Positions 1 through 11,562 of a DNA stretch of 64,000 bases are shown piece after piece. Each line of letters opens with the position of its first letter. Within the stretch, counting starts at the first letter, position 1. Source of the stretch: Stropharia rugosoannulata (lineage: Eukaryota > Basidiomycota > Agaricomycetes > Agaricales > Strophariaceae); the NCBI GenBank assembly GCA_028532985.1, contig JANCIK010000007.1, positions 1,922,001 to 1,986,000 of the forward strand, read 5' to 3'. A model generated the notes under the pieces. The model saw only the letters and a list, made by a program, of their open reading frames with translations, was not told the origin of the DNA and did not search any database. The translations under genes were made by a program, and so were the position numbers.

Positions 1-1249
1 AGCCATGATATTACAGTCTTCCTTTCGTATTATCTAATACAAAGATTCATTGGATCACACTGCTGGCACTAGACGGTTGTTTGTAGAGAAGAATGTGAAA
101 AGATGTATAATATGTTTTTGAAAGAGTCCTTTTACTAGAGAAAAAGGCATCGGGCTTCCTATTTTAGGCAAGCCCGATGCAATTTCTTACGTTTATCTAG
201 CTGAAATATGTACTTCAAAGAAAGATAAAATATATTTTATTGCATTTTTACACAGTATGCATTGATGGTTGTCAGCAGTGTCATTGGGTGGGAAACGTGC
301 ATCTTTTGCCAAAAAAAAGTACAATTCTGGAAGAGATCCGCAGAGGTAAACACACCATGCCTGTTGATTAATGATATCATGCAATCTCCAAAACATACCA
401 ATTACAGTTATAAACGCAATCGTATGACATAGAATAAAAATATACAAACCCATGCTTCGAAGTTAAGTTGAACTAACTGCTCAACCGTATACGGTACACC
501 GTATTGACATGTTGATTCGTGCATAGATTCTCTTCGTTCGAACTTCGATCCTGGATCAAAAACTTGGACGCATTGGGAATTGAACCCAACACCTCTCGCA
601 AATCAACACTAACGATGCTAAGCGAGCGTGATAACCAACTACACCATGTGCCCTGTATTCCATACTGTGAGATTCACAGAACCAATTTTTGTCACTGTAA
701 CTCATACACAAAGCCTGTATCTTCTTATATGACTTTGAACTTCAATGTTGAGCAGTGAGTATGGAAGAACATGCTGGAGTGTGGAGATGGGCGCCAAGCC
801 ATTGTGTTGCGAATGCCAAGCGCATCCGAATAGGTTGGTGGGTCCCCTGTCCAGTTTTGGAAATACCCTCCGCTCTGTTCCGTGGGACATGTACCACCCA
901 ACCACCCACTACAGCGTCTAAGAAATACCCCCATGTTGCTCAAGATTTTGTATATTACCATATATATAGACCGGGAGGTACAAAGTGGTGCTCCACAGCT
1001 TTTATAGACCTCGTCAATGATTTTCTTCGTCAGTACTATTGCAATGCTATGCCTGCTATTACCACCTACTGAATTTTCTGCCAAACCTTTGATGTCATCC
1101 TTGAAAGATTTTCCAATATAAGTAGTACTTAAAGTCAGTCTCAGAACAAAATCTACATCAGGTGAGCCATTTACTAGCGTTTTAGCAGCGGATTACGATT
1201 CTCGAACCAGCCCTTTTAAAAATCTATTACCGGTACAAGCTTACCTCAT
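1..1249. other. Intergenic, apart from one tRNA
   Basis: No protein gene can be supported here. Overlapping open frames of about 105-119 codons occur on both strands around 725-1084, but neither has a recognisable motif or splice context and they shadow each other. The only supported element is the tRNA-Ala on the minus strand at 565-653. Confidence 0.6.
565..653 (-). tRNA. tRNA-Ala (anticodon AGC), intron-containing
   Basis: Read on the minus strand, the sequence starts GGGCACA, has a D-arm (GTGTAGTTGGTTATCAC), an anticodon stem CTCGC/GCGAG around a loop reading TTAGCA (anticodon AGC), a short intron of roughly 15-17 nt just after the anticodon, and a T-arm with GGGTTCAATTCCC. The acceptor stem closes with TGCGTCC, which leaves one A-C mismatch at the fifth pair and one G-U pair. 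A second copy at 54408-54505 has the same exons but a fully paired acceptor. The intron sits at the position expected for nuclear tRNA introns. The mismatch may mean this copy is decaying. Confidence 0.85.
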
Positions 1250-4200
1250 TTGCGCCATAAAAAGCACAATTCCTATACTTTGCTTCTTCCTCTATGCCCC
1301 CCAATATTGCCGACCATACCCCTTATCATGCTACGCTCAACAGCTATATTCAAGTACATAAACAATGACATCTCCCTAAATGACCTTTATAGGGGATTTC
1401 TTGTTTGCCTTCTGATTTGGGCCCCCAAGCCCAGCGGGTTTGACACCTACGAGATTCTCTTTTCGCTCTGGGCGGGCATTTTTATTGCCAATTTAGTCGG
1501 ATTCGACGACCAATATCAGGACAACAACTGCGACCACTGCGAGTCATCATCTGTCGAAACGCCCGCAGAACTTGTGGAAGCGTCGGGCAATGAATCAATC
1601 TCGCAGGGAGACGAGTCCGGCATGACCATTAAGCAGGTCCATGTAAGGCGGGATGAAGAAAATCTGGCAGAGGTCCTTGTGGAAAAGGAAGAAGAATCTT
1701 GTAATTTGGACCTTAGTGAGTGATCACGCTCCTCGTGTTTTATACTGATAGACAAGGACACAACTAGGCGATGTTGAAGTCGATGAGTTCTCTCTTTCAA
1801 ATGCTGATGATCCTCCCGGATTCAGGGAGCTCGTAAGTACGCCTCTGAGTAAGTTATTAATATTTCAACCGTAACTATTCCTACACTTTTATAACTCGGT
1901 TCTCAGCAGACGAAAAAGCTCATGGAACGCTCAAGAAGACACATGGCCCGGCGGCCTCTGAGACTCTCGAGGCAAAGGAGGAAGACAATGTTCTTCCCGT
2001 TCCGCCCCAGATACAATCAGACGCCACGCTAGTTGAAGGAGAAAACGTCACAAAAAACGCGACTGTAAACATAATAGCATATGGCGAGTTCCAGTCAACC
2101 TCAGGAGACACAGTCGTGGAGATTAAGATTGAAGTTTGCGAAACGAACGAGGACGCCGACAGTGTTGAGAATGAGCAGACCGCTCCGCCCGATGTGGAGC
2201 TTGCCGAGGCCAACCCTGTGGTGGAGCAGATATCCCAAGGGACACAGCTGATGGAGGAAGAGGAAGCCAGTGAAGGCGACAATACATCAGTCTATAGCTC
2301 GGCAAACGACGACAGCGCTGTATCTGAGTTGGAGTACTCGGTAAGCTATAACGCAAGCGTCCTAGTTTGTCAATTATTCTAAACTTAGAACGATATTTGC
2401 AAGGCGGACGAAAGTACTGACCCTGCTGGGGATTTGCAGCTTGCGACGCCTACCTATTCCCTCGCCGCGTTGGAGCAGACGTCCGCGGAAACCTCGCTGA
2501 TGGGCAAAGAAAATATCAGTGAACAAGAAGATCCTTCACTCTACAGCGCACTGAACGACGACGCTGTGTCGGAGGTGGATTTCGAAACATCGGTAAGCTC
2601 CAGAGTATCTGTGCGTGTTCCTCTATTTCCTTCTGAACCTTAGCTACAGGAAGAAGATACGCTCGCCGACACCGTCCGGATACCTTGGGCCGAGATGGAT
2701 GAGAGCGAGAGAGCGGAAGAATGGGTTAGTCAAGCAGTGTATCTCCTCCGAGATTTAAAGTGGGCCAGGGATTGATATTCAAATAACAGCACCACGCGCT
2801 TTGGACTCTAAGAAACAACCCACCAATCGTTGCACGCGCTGACCTTAAAGCGTCTGAAGTAAGTTTCTCTGTCTTACATATGAGAAATAAACTTCAATTT
2901 ATATTTCCTTTTTCCAGAGTTTGTCAGAAGCTACAAAGTTGCTTAACATACCAAAGATATTTGCTGCAGGCAGCTCGACCAATGCACCACCCAACCCGCG
3001 ATCTATTCTGACCGTGATTAAGGAGATGGATGAGAACGAGCAGAGCGAGAGTTGTGCGCCGACACACTCAAGAAAGGAGGCCAGTTAAGGCCAACATCCC
3101 AGGCAAACCTCCATGCTGATAAATTTCTAGGACTCGCCACATGCGTCAGTAATTATGGACGATATACCAGCTCCTCAAGACATACCTAACGACACGGCTG
3201 AGAGAGAGAGAGATACACAGAGCGAGAAATGGGTGAGCACATCGATGCTTTAGCTTGTGTATACTTGTCTAAGCTCCTGATTTCCAGAAACGCGACGTTT
3301 GGGCTCTGCTCAACTTTCCTTCACTGAAAGACTTAAGTATGACCGACTCTCAGGTATGCTTTCAAGCATTGAACTGGCTCGAAATTTTTGGTAATCAATT
3401 TCGTTCAGGACTCGAGCAACGATTCAGGAGTAGAGACAAGCGCTGCCGTTGTTGGCCCTGTTAACCAACTCCCTAGTAGTCCCAGCCTTCGTCAGTCTTC
3501 TGAAAGTGTTATAGACAAAGCGGAGATAATACCTGCATCCATCTGCGAAGAGTCTGAGGAGGAGCAGACGAAACAAAGCGACCAGGATAATTGGGTACGG
3601 TCTCCTGCTATACCGGCGCTAATCGAACGACTACTAACTTACTTGCTACTCGCGAAACAGAAGCTTTCTGTCCTGGCTCTGGCCAACTTTGCTCTGCCTT
3701 CTCCTATTGAGGAACGAGAGGTAAGCGCCGCATTTTTAGTTAAAAAATGATGTAAAATTAATCTGAAGGGTTTAGGTCTCAGCCGAAAGGAATGATCCAG
3801 TCGAAAAAATACTTCAAGAAGTGCCTGTTGCGCCAACGACCCAGTCCATAGAGTATGATCTCGGCGGCAGTTCAGCAAACATGGCCCTTCTTGCTGCCGG
3901 TCTCCCATCAGTTGAAGAAGGCAGTGACAAGGTAGCAGAAGAAGCCATTGAAAATGTCAGTGAAGTTATGTGAAGTCAAGAACCAGCACCGCTAACTTGA
4001 CATAGGCGCCTACAGAGTTCATAACGGTTACCATCGCCCCGATCAATGTGCGTACTCCATTTTTCCTCCTAGTCTGGCACGCGACAGGGTAAAATTCTCT
4101 CACAGGACTGCGGCGCGATATGTGCAGACAAAACACCTGTATTTATCGCCCTGGGGGGATATCGCAGGCAGCGCAAGCGTGCTAAGAGAAACAAAAAGCA

Positions 4201-4430
4201 GAAAGGCGGTATGGTTATGCCTGCGGCTAGTAGCAGCGAGTCGGAGGTGCTTACCTGCCTATTGATTTAATCAGGCAAGGCACTGATTCGAGCTTGGTTG
4301 TTAGGATTCGAGCAAGACCCAAGCAAGCGATAAGGCTGAACCTGCCGCCGCGAAAGGACCACGACGCCACCGCTCGCGCCAGAATCGCGCGCAGAGACAA
4401 AGACTCCAAGAATTAGAAACTAGGAATTAA
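1250..4430 (+). CDS. Large acidic multi-exon protein of unknown function with repeated exon modules
   Basis: No family is recognised. The first exon runs to about 1715 and encodes an N-terminus with hydrophobic stretches around residues 10-27, 45-58 and 67-85, then acidic Ser/Glu-rich sequence. The frame continues through about a dozen exons joined by short GT-AG introns (for example 1716-1767 and 1849-1906) to a stop at 4428-4430. Neighbouring exons carry related modules: NDDSAVSELEYS near 2310 and NDDAVSEVDFETS near 2560, plus exons ending in acidic-Trp runs just before the donor (MDESERAEEW at 2724, ERDTQSEKW at 3232, TKQSDQDNW at 3594). The penultimate part has a dense basic run (RRQRKRAKRNKKQKGG near 4165-4210) that looks like a nuclear signal, and the C-terminus is also basic. 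The hydrophobic start and the nuclear-like signal sit oddly together, so the true start may be a later ATG such as 1328. Coding nature is supported by open frame across consistent splice phases. Confidence 0.6.
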
Positions 4431-5340
4431 TCAGCGGCTGTTTCATCACAATCTATAGGGCACAAACACTTCCAAGATATCCGAACGCGCAAGAATGAGG
4501 CTGCAGAGTTGGGAAGCATGACAGGACAGGCAGATAACATTGAACGGGTGGCGGAGCTGCCAAGTTCTCCGTGGCCGTGCCTCTAGTAGAGCTGAGTTGC
4601 ACCGAGCATAGTCCAACAAGACGACGTGGCTTGGAACGCTGCAGTTCCTGAGCACAGAGTATCACTGACCAGAGTGTCCGATCTTCTGAGTGCTTCGGCA
4701 GTCAACGCGTAAATGACAGAAAGAACGCTGACGAGCGCAGCTGTCTCTTGTTAGAACACCCTACGAGAGTAAGGTTCGCCGTTTGCCTAGACCTCAATTG
4801 TGGCTTTTTACCTGCCATCACGGACCTGCACCAACTAGCAACCTGCGTCTTCCGAAGAGCTGTCCTTTCGTTTTTGGCCATTCACATTGGATGACAGTTC
4901 GTGCTCGCGAACCATTGTGTTCCACTTCTTACGCTCCTTTATTCATCTCTTCCCTTCTGTCCTTTTATAAATCAGTTAATGCCTTCCTGCGCGCCTTCCA
5001 AACCATACTAGACCATGACTGCCTTGTAGCATCCGTGAGGTCCTTACGCTTCAGAAAGGAACGAGTCTCTGCTTCTCTGCTTTCTGTATGAAGCTATGGG
5101 TATCATTAGGTCAGAAAACGGTAACTGGGTAAGGAGGTCCCGAGACGAAAGACTGTTGTACAGCAAGATGGTCTTTGTATCGGGCTAGACTTGACTTCGT
5201 CGTCAGTAATTTTGGAGGATTGAGGACCAGCATCCCGAGGCTTATAAAATTATATACACTAGTAGAAAAAAACTGGAAAATCAATGAGTAAAGTTACGAT
5301 TATATGCTATGAATTTACTCACCAAAGCAATAGAGATGTT
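4431..5340. other. Intergenic, nothing recognised
   Basis: Lies between the convergent 3' ends of the acidic-protein gene and the uS8m gene. The open frames present (up to about 102 codons at 4783-5091) have no recognisable content. Confidence 0.5.
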
Positions 5341-5802
5341 TTATTGAGCACGACATACCACCTCTCCACCAAGCTTGAGTTGCAGGGCCTCCCGTGCTTC
5401 AAGCCACATATGCTCTTTGTCCTCCGTCTTCACCATAGCCACCTCACCCATCCCTAGTGGTGGAATCTGTCCGCTTCGTCTCCCAGAGCACAGCAGTCGC
5501 AGGTCGCTTGGTTGCATATACACGCGTCGGCTTGGAAGGCTGATGAGCGACATCTTGCTCAGCACGGGCTGGTCGTCGCGGTACTTGAGCGAGGCCCAGA
5601 TGCGGCGCTCGCTCTCCTTTGCAGCAGGGAAGGCAGAAGGGTCGGGGCCAGTAATTGTGCCCCGCGTCAGTGATGAAATGAAGCCTGCGCGCAGGAGGAT
5701 AGATAGAATGCCGAGGTTTTGTGTCGAGTGGGGTACGGAGAGAGTCGCGTGGCGCGCGCGGAACGCGTTTTGAAGCTTCGAGCAGAGGTCGTGAGGAAGC
5801 AT
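5341..5802 (-). CDS. MRPS8: Mitochondrial small-subunit ribosomal protein uS8m
   Basis: A single-exon 153-residue protein starting MLPHDLCSKLQNAFRARH. It matches the fungal mitochondrial form of ribosomal protein S8, a 16S-type rRNA-binding protein of the mitoribosomal small subunit. Supporting motifs are the N-terminal LCSKLQNAFRARH helix, NLGILSILLRAGFISSLTRG (the S8 region that packs on rRNA) and the C-terminal basic SLPSRRVYMQPSDLRLLCSG segment followed by GEVVCRAQ. Length fits fungal mitochondrial S8. The ATG at 5802 is the natural start because the conserved helix begins directly after it. It is transcribed toward the acidic-protein gene. Confidence is high for family, lower for the gene symbol, which follows the yeast name. 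Confidence 0.85.
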   Translation of the reverse strand: MLPHDLCSKLQNAFRARHATLSVPHSTQNLGILSILLRAGFISSLTRGTITGPDPSAFPAAKESERRIWASLKYRDDQPVLSKMSLISLPSRRVYMQPSDLRLLCSGRRSGQIPPLGMGEVAMVKTEDKEHMWLEAREALQLKLGGEVVCRAQ

Positions 5803-6700
5803 TTTAGGCTACATAGTATACGTGAGCATGAATTAACCAATTTGACGAAGAAATGCTCACTATAGACGGAAAGTGCTGTGGTCAATGGACGGCGTAGAAA
5901 AGTAACATCAGTTCCGCTCGTGAGTGGTTGTTTGTACTTGTCTGGCTACACCTTCTCAAACTTGCCCGAGACAAGTTCAAATCAACCCCAACGAGCAACC
6001 TTCGAGCTCACTATGACCTCGCCTCCATGGTCGGTCGGCAACCGCCCTTCACGCAAAACCCATCTCGAGCAGACGTTTAAATGTTCTCTGTCAGAACAAG
6101 TTTAACTTCAAATACGACCAGACCGAGGATGTCAATGAAAAGAATTTGCCACAGTGCAGACCAAAGTGCTGGAATGTTTAGAAGGCTGATATCTGAAAGA
6201 CTTACGAGGGTCTTATTCCTGACCGGCGGTGACTGCTCTTCCAGCACCCTTCGCTATCGGTGCCATCACGTAACCTTTCCCTACTTCAGATTTGCAAAGA
6301 TATTCAACCTCTGGATTCCGACTTCTGAGGCTTTAATAACGGAGAAGAAGGGTCTACAGAAAGTACGACGAGAAAAGGGCTATCGTGGTGAAAATATGTT
6401 TTGATGACGTATGAGTAGCGGACACGAGTGAACCTCGCAATATGGAGTGTGCTACATTGTCACGCAAGTCGACGTGAATAGCTGATGATTATCGATTGAG
6501 AAGCATCTGGTTCTATGCATGATACTACTTCAAATGTTATTTTCTGCTCCTTGGGTTTACAACAGTCTTGCTCTTATCGGCACTCAACATTTCAAGTAAG
6601 GCTTACATAAATCCTAATTCCTAACTCATACGTTCGAACCTTCCAGCATAGATCAGGCGTTGGAAGGAATTCCTTGGTGCTGTGAATGAGGTGACTATAT
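5803..6700. other. Intergenic between uS8m and the retrotransposon
   Basis: Contains an open frame at 5878-6105 and a following one at 6081-6404. A stretch near 6013-6110 (MTSPPWSVGNRPSRKTHLEQ) looks coding-like in amino acid use and could be a small divergent gene, but no family is recognised and no convincing splice chain continues it. The 3' edge is the TATAT target duplication of the retrotransposon at 6696-6700. Confidence 0.4.
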
Positions 6701-6919
6701 TGTAAGGATGCTATCCTTACATCATGACATCACATGCCACTCTCACATAAGTAGCCGGAGCCACGCCTAGTCAAGACCGCTTTCCTTCTGCTTTTCCTGT
6801 CGTCTGTTCTCCTGTTGTAGCCACTCCGAATCCACACGCGCATTCAGTTTCTTTTTGTGTGTTTCCGTGAGTCTTCCTTCCATCCAAACTCCAGTGTTTT
6901 CCGCCTCGGCGGTTTTCCA
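6701..6919 (+). repeat. 5' LTR of the chromovirus
   Basis: 219 bp, identical to the 3' LTR. It opens with a perfect inverted repeat: TGTAAGGAT, a three-base loop, then ATCCTTACA. It closes with a second small hairpin (CCGCC-TC-GGCGG) just before the TTTTCCA terminus. Confidence 0.95.
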
Positions 6920-7220
6920 CTTTTTTTGAAACTTTGTGCGCGCCGTGTGATCTGTCCGTACAGTGGTACATCTCGCCTTTAACAAAATCGCCCAGTCCAA
7001 AGTCATTCCTTTTCTTCTTACCTCTCTTCTCCATGTTGTCCACACATTTTGAGTCCGTAAAAGTGCCTGAAAATACTAAGTTTAATGCAGTTTTGGGTGC
7101 TACTTTGGGAAGCGTTGCCACGTCTCTTCATGCTCCGGTTAAATTGGGCATTGCTTCGGTTCATTCGGTTGCTTCGTTATTGGGTGTTGCCTCGGCGGTT
7201 TCCAAGGGTGCTCCTCGTCA

Positions 7221-10200
7221 TTGCCTCGTATTATTGAAGATGAATTATTGGTGCCTCGGGTTCAAGATGCCTTTCTGTCTCGCAGATCTACACGTCGTCA
7301 CCCTATTGGACCACTCTTGGATGGCTCCACGTTACCTCCCGCACGTCTCTCCTCTCGCCGTCGCACCTCAGCAGTCGCCTTGCCTTTGTCGGAGTCTGCA
7401 TCACTGTCTTCTGTGTCTGTGTCGACTGCTCAGCCTCTGTTGTTATCGGAGCCACATGCAATGCCTGTTGCTACAGAAAACTCTTCAGACAAACACTCGG
7501 ATGATAATGATTACGGTAAAATAAAGAGCACCATCATGTCCATTGACTCTTTGTCCTCCTCGTTGTCTGGTGATAGCAGTGTTCCTTTTGCTCCTCTGCA
7601 TTTTAATGTTCAGCCAAACTATCTACACCACCACTTGTGGAAGGCAAATCTCCGTGCTACTCCGGATGCTCAGCCATTTGGCGTTATTCCTATCTTGTTG
7701 GACAATGGCTCTGGTTACGTTTTAATCCGAGCTTCTCTCGCTGATAACATGAACCTGTCTCGCACACCTTTGGACGAACCATATCACGCTTCAGGTGCCT
7801 GGGATAGTGTGGGCGAACAGGTTTTTACAGAAACAGTAACCTTGTTCATATCCTCCTCCTGTGATTCTTTTGCCTTGAAACCCGTCACTGCCCTTGTTGC
7901 AGATAGCTTGTCCTCGCCTATGATTCTTGGCCGGCCGGTTCTTGTGCACAACAATCTGATCGATGCTGGAGAACTTAACACAGTTATTTGCGGAAACTCG
8001 GGATGGGACCTCATTAATGAGAAGACGGCTCGTATTCCACACATTTCACTAAAAAAGCGTTTTCGGGGTGTTCCTCGTCCTGTCATTGCACGCCGTCAGC
8101 AAGCCCGAGATATCATGGCTGCTCGTCGCTGCCTCATGAATGAACTCAAGTGGAGAATCAAACCTCGTCGCTTGCATATTGAAAATAGCTCGGCCTCGAA
8201 ACCTGAACAAGTTGATGTTCCCATTATCGCCTCAATTGCATCTCGTATCGAACAACTTTCAAGTTTACAGATATTACACGATAAGGAACAGGAGATCAAG
8301 GCATACTATAAAGATATATTTGAACCAATTCCCCATGCAAATCTACTTCCTATGACGGAAACAGCACGCATTCGCTTAAAGGATGTTAACAAGAAGATTG
8401 CCACGAGAAATTATAGCTGCCCTCGGAAATTCAATGACCTTTTTCGTGAGCTCATTCAGCAGAAATTGGATCAAGGTTTCATTCGTCCCTCTAATAGTGA
8501 GCACATATCTCCCTCATTCCTTGTTCCCAAGCCAGGAGACAAATCAAAAATGCGTTGGGTTTGCGATTATCGCTCCCTGAATGATAACTCGGTGCCAGAT
8601 CAGTTTCCACTTCCCCGTGTTGATGACATCTTGCGCGACTGTGCCAAGGGCAAAATCTGGGGTAAGATTGATATGACAGAAGCTTTCTTTCAGACGAAGA
8701 TGGATCCGGACTCCATCAAATACACGGCAATCTCTACTCCCTTTGGTGCTTATGAATGGACTGTAATGCCTATGGGTTTTCGTAATTCCCCTGCTATTCA
8801 ACAACGGCGCCTCACCAATGCTCTGCGACACTTAATTGGCAAGATCTGCCATGTCTATTTGGATGACATTATTATCTGGTCAAATTCTCTCGAGGAGCAC
8901 ATGGTAAATGTGCAGCATGTCCTTGATGCACTTCGCCTCAATCGACTGTATTGTAACGCCTCGAAGACTAAACTTTTCTGCTATGAAGTCGAATTTCTCG
9001 GTCACAAAATTTCTCAAGAGGGCATTGAACCTTGCCACAAGAAAGTCTCAAAGATTCTAGAATGGCCAGTTCCTCGGTCATCAAAGGAAGTTCGACAGTT
9101 CCTGGGTCTCGTTCGATATTTGAATGCCTTTCTGCCCCATCTTGCTGCACAATCTCGCGTCCTTGATGAGCTCACGACAAAGGAATCTGAGAAGAAGTTT
9201 CCGGGGTGGTCAGAACGTTACCAGCATGCATTTGATGCTATCAAACAGATTGTTACCTCTCGTGATTGTTTGACTACTATTGACTACGACGACTCGACCA
9301 AGAAGATATTCTTGACCACAGATGCCAGTGACACTTGCTCAGGAGCGGTTCTCTCTTTTGGTCCTTCATGGCAGACTGCTCGCCCTGTGGCTTTCGACTC
9401 CATGACATTCAAAGGTCCGGAATTGAACTATCCCACCCATGAAAAGGAGTTATTGGCCATTATTCGCGCACTACGTCGTTGGAAGGTTGACTTACTCGGA
9501 GCTGAGTTTTCTGTCTATACAGACCACAAGACCTTGCTAAACTTTCAGCATCAGTCCTCCTTGTCACGACGCCAATCTCGCTGGATGGAGGAACTTTGCA
9601 TTTTTGATTGCCGCTTTGTATACCTGAAGGGGTCTGCTAATTCGGTTGCCGATGCACTCTCACGTTACCCACACACAGTTGAATCTCTTAAGGTTGCAGA
9701 GGCCGCTGCAAGTCACCCATATGGCTATATTGACGATGAGCCTGTGACTATTGCGTCAGTTAATTTAATCTCAGCGGAGACTGTCTGGCCTTCAGTCGTT
9801 GCACTCACGGATCGCCCTCAGACGGACTCATCCAGCTCTCCTCAACTCACTCAAGAAGTTATTACTGCCCTTCGTTCGGCCTACGCTCTCGATCCATGGT
9901 GTCAAAAGCTCTTAGTCGCCCAACGTGGAATGCCAATTCTAACTGTACGTAATGGGCTATGGTTCATCGGTGACAGGCTTGTTGTTCCTGAAAATTGTGG
10001 GGTACGTGAATATGTCTTCCGCATGGCTCATGATAATCTAGGGCATTTCGGTTTTGCGAAGACATATGACTCTATCAGACGCTCCTACTTCTGGCCCAAT
10101 ATGCGCACTCAACTTGAGAATGCTTATGTTCCCGGGTGTGACGAATGTCAACGAAACAAATCATCAACAACTACTCGCTCGGGTCCCCTGCATCCACTTC

Positions 10201-11351
10201 CTATTCCAGACAATCGTCTTGAAGATGTTGCCATGGATTTTATTGGTCCACTTCCTGAAGACGATGGGTCCGACTGCATTCTTTCCATCACTGACCGTTT
10301 AGGTGCAGACCTCCGCATTATTGCATGTCGAATGGATATCACAGCCGAAGATCTTGCTTTGATTTTCTTTGATCAATGGTATTGCGAGAATGGATTACCT
10401 TTAAACATGGTCTGTGATAGGGATAAGTTATTCTTGTCACGATTTTGGAAAGCATTAACTGCACTGATTGGTGTTCAGGTTAATATGTCGTCAGCCTTCC
10501 ATCCTCAATCGGACGGCGCCAGCGAAAGGTCTAACAAGACAATTAACCAGTCAATCCGTTTTCATGTTGAACGCAATCAACGGGGCTGGAAACGAGCACT
10601 GCCGCGCATACGTTTCCACATTATGAACTCTAAGAATGCCTCAACTGGATACACTGGTTTTGAACTTCGCCTTGGACGTCCTGCACGTGTAATACCACCC
10701 CTGGTTCATCGGGAAGGTGCTACTCATACTACTGACACATCTGCTAGACAGGTCATCGAGCGCCTCCACACTGATACTCAAGATGCCCGTGACAATCTGC
10801 TCCTCGCAAAAATCTCGCAGGCATATCATGCAAATGCTTCACGTCGCGATGACCAACAGTGGCTTTCGGGTGACCTCGTGATGCTTGACACGTCCAACCG
10901 TCATAAACGTCTTCGACATCCTACAGATCAACGTGCAGCTAAGTTTATGCCTCGTTGGGAGGGTCCATATACTATCGTTTCATTTTTTGCAGATAATTCG
11001 ACTGTGTTACTGAAATTACCTTCTTCCGCTTCGTCTAATGCAACCACTCGTAACCCAGAAGACCTTACTTACGAAGTCTTCCACACATCCCTGATCAAAC
11101 GCTACACTCCTAATGACGACTATCTTTTCCCTAACCGTGCGCGACCAACTCCGCAGACAGAAATGGTTGATGGAGAAGAAGAACATTTCGTCGACCGCAT
11201 TATCGATGAACGTAAAGTGCGGGGTCGTACTAAATACCTCGTCAGATGGAAAGACGAAGGTCCAGAGGCCGACCTTTGGTTGGAAGAAGACAAATTGCAG
11301 GACAATGTCGCTCTCGACAACTGGGAAGCTCTTGCCAGTACACGTTCTTGA
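7221..11351 (+). CDS. Retrotransposon Pol polyprotein: protease, reverse transcriptase, RNase H, integrase, chromodomain
   Basis: An uninterrupted 1376-residue ORF. A retropepsin-like region lies near residues 155-240 (ILLDNGSG, then MILGRPVLVHNN). The reverse transcriptase spans roughly 390-600 with the catalytic YLDD near 548. RNase H follows with TTDASDTCSGAV and a TDHKTLLNF motif. Integrase has an HHCC zinc domain (HDNLGH...CDECQRNK), then a DDE core (MDFIGPLP, CDRDK, GASERSNK). The C-terminus near 1310-1370 is a chromodomain (VDRIIDERKVRG, YLVRWKDEG, LWLEEDKL), a module that in chromoviruses directs integration to marked chromatin. The retropepsin reads DNGS where DSGA/DTGA is usual. The first ~130 residues are Ser-rich and match no gag domain I recognise. 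The intact frame fits a young element. Confidence 0.93.
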   Translation: MPRIIEDELLVPRVQDAFLSRRSTRRHPIGPLLDGSTLPPARLSSRRRTSAVALPLSESASLSSVSVSTAQPLLLSEPHAMPVATENSSDKHSDDNDYGKIKSTIMSIDSLSSSLSGDSSVPFAPLHFNVQPNYLHHHLWKANLRATPDAQPFGVIPILLDNGSGYVLIRASLADNMNLSRTPLDEPYHASGAWDSVGEQVFTETVTLFISSSCDSFALKPVTALVADSLSSPMILGRPVLVHNNLIDAGELNTVICGNSGWDLINEKTARIPHISLKKRFRGVPRPVIARRQQARDIMAARRCLMNELKWRIKPRRLHIENSSASKPEQVDVPIIASIASRIEQLSSLQILHDKEQEIKAYYKDIFEPIPHANLLPMTETARIRLKDVNKKIATRNYSCPRKFNDLFRELIQQKLDQGFIRPSNSEHISPSFLVPKPGDKSKMRWVCDYRSLNDNSVPDQFPLPRVDDILRDCAKGKIWGKIDMTEAFFQTKMDPDSIKYTAISTPFGAYEWTVMPMGFRNSPAIQQRRLTNALRHLIGKICHVYLDDIIIWSNSLEEHMVNVQHVLDALRLNRLYCNASKTKLFCYEVEFLGHKISQEGIEPCHKKVSKILEWPVPRSSKEVRQFLGLVRYLNAFLPHLAAQSRVLDELTTKESEKKFPGWSERYQHAFDAIKQIVTSRDCLTTIDYDDSTKKIFLTTDASDTCSGAVLSFGPSWQTARPVAFDSMTFKGPELNYPTHEKELLAIIRALRRWKVDLLGAEFSVYTDHKTLLNFQHQSSLSRRQSRWMEELCIFDCRFVYLKGSANSVADALSRYPHTVESLKVAEAAASHPYGYIDDEPVTIASVNLISAETVWPSVVALTDRPQTDSSSSPQLTQEVITALRSAYALDPWCQKLLVAQRGMPILTVRNGLWFIGDRLVVPENCGVREYVFRMAHDNLGHFGFAKTYDSIRRSYFWPNMRTQLENAYVPGCDECQRNKSSTTTRSGPLHPLPIPDNRLEDVAMDFIGPLPEDDGSDCILSITDRLGADLRIIACRMDITAEDLALIFFDQWYCENGLPLNMVCDRDKLFLSRFWKALTALIGVQVNMSSAFHPQSDGASERSNKTINQSIRFHVERNQRGWKRALPRIRFHIMNSKNASTGYTGFELRLGRPARVIPPLVHREGATHTTDTSARQVIERLHTDTQDARDNLLLAKISQAYHANASRRDDQQWLSGDLVMLDTSNRHKRLRHPTDQRAAKFMPRWEGPYTIVSFFADNSTVLLKLPSSASSNATTRNPEDLTYEVFHTSLIKRYTPNDDYLFPNRARPTPQTEMVDGEEEHFVDRIIDERKVRGRTKYLVRWKDEGPEADLWLEEDKLQDNVALDNWEALASTRS

Positions 11352-11562
11352 GTTTTCGTATGTTTTCAATTTTCTTCCTTCACGTACCTCTTACTTTCAC
11401 TTCTGCCTGCGGTAGCTTCCCCACAGGGGTTTGACGCACCCGTGCACGGATTTTTCTTTTGTCGCGTGTGACCCTTTTATCTCAGTTTAATTTTCTATCT
11501 CTACTAACTGCTCTATCTACATACGCTCTTCCCTCGCCCTTCTTTTTCTTGGGGGGGAGCAC

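Noticed and set aside
725..1084. Overlapping 105- and 119-codon frames on opposite strands
   Set aside because: They shadow each other and neither shows motif, splice or start context support.
6934..7524. 196-codon frame at the start of the retrotransposon as a gag candidate
   Set aside because: It overlaps the pol ORF in another frame and has no CCHC motif or capsid-like content.
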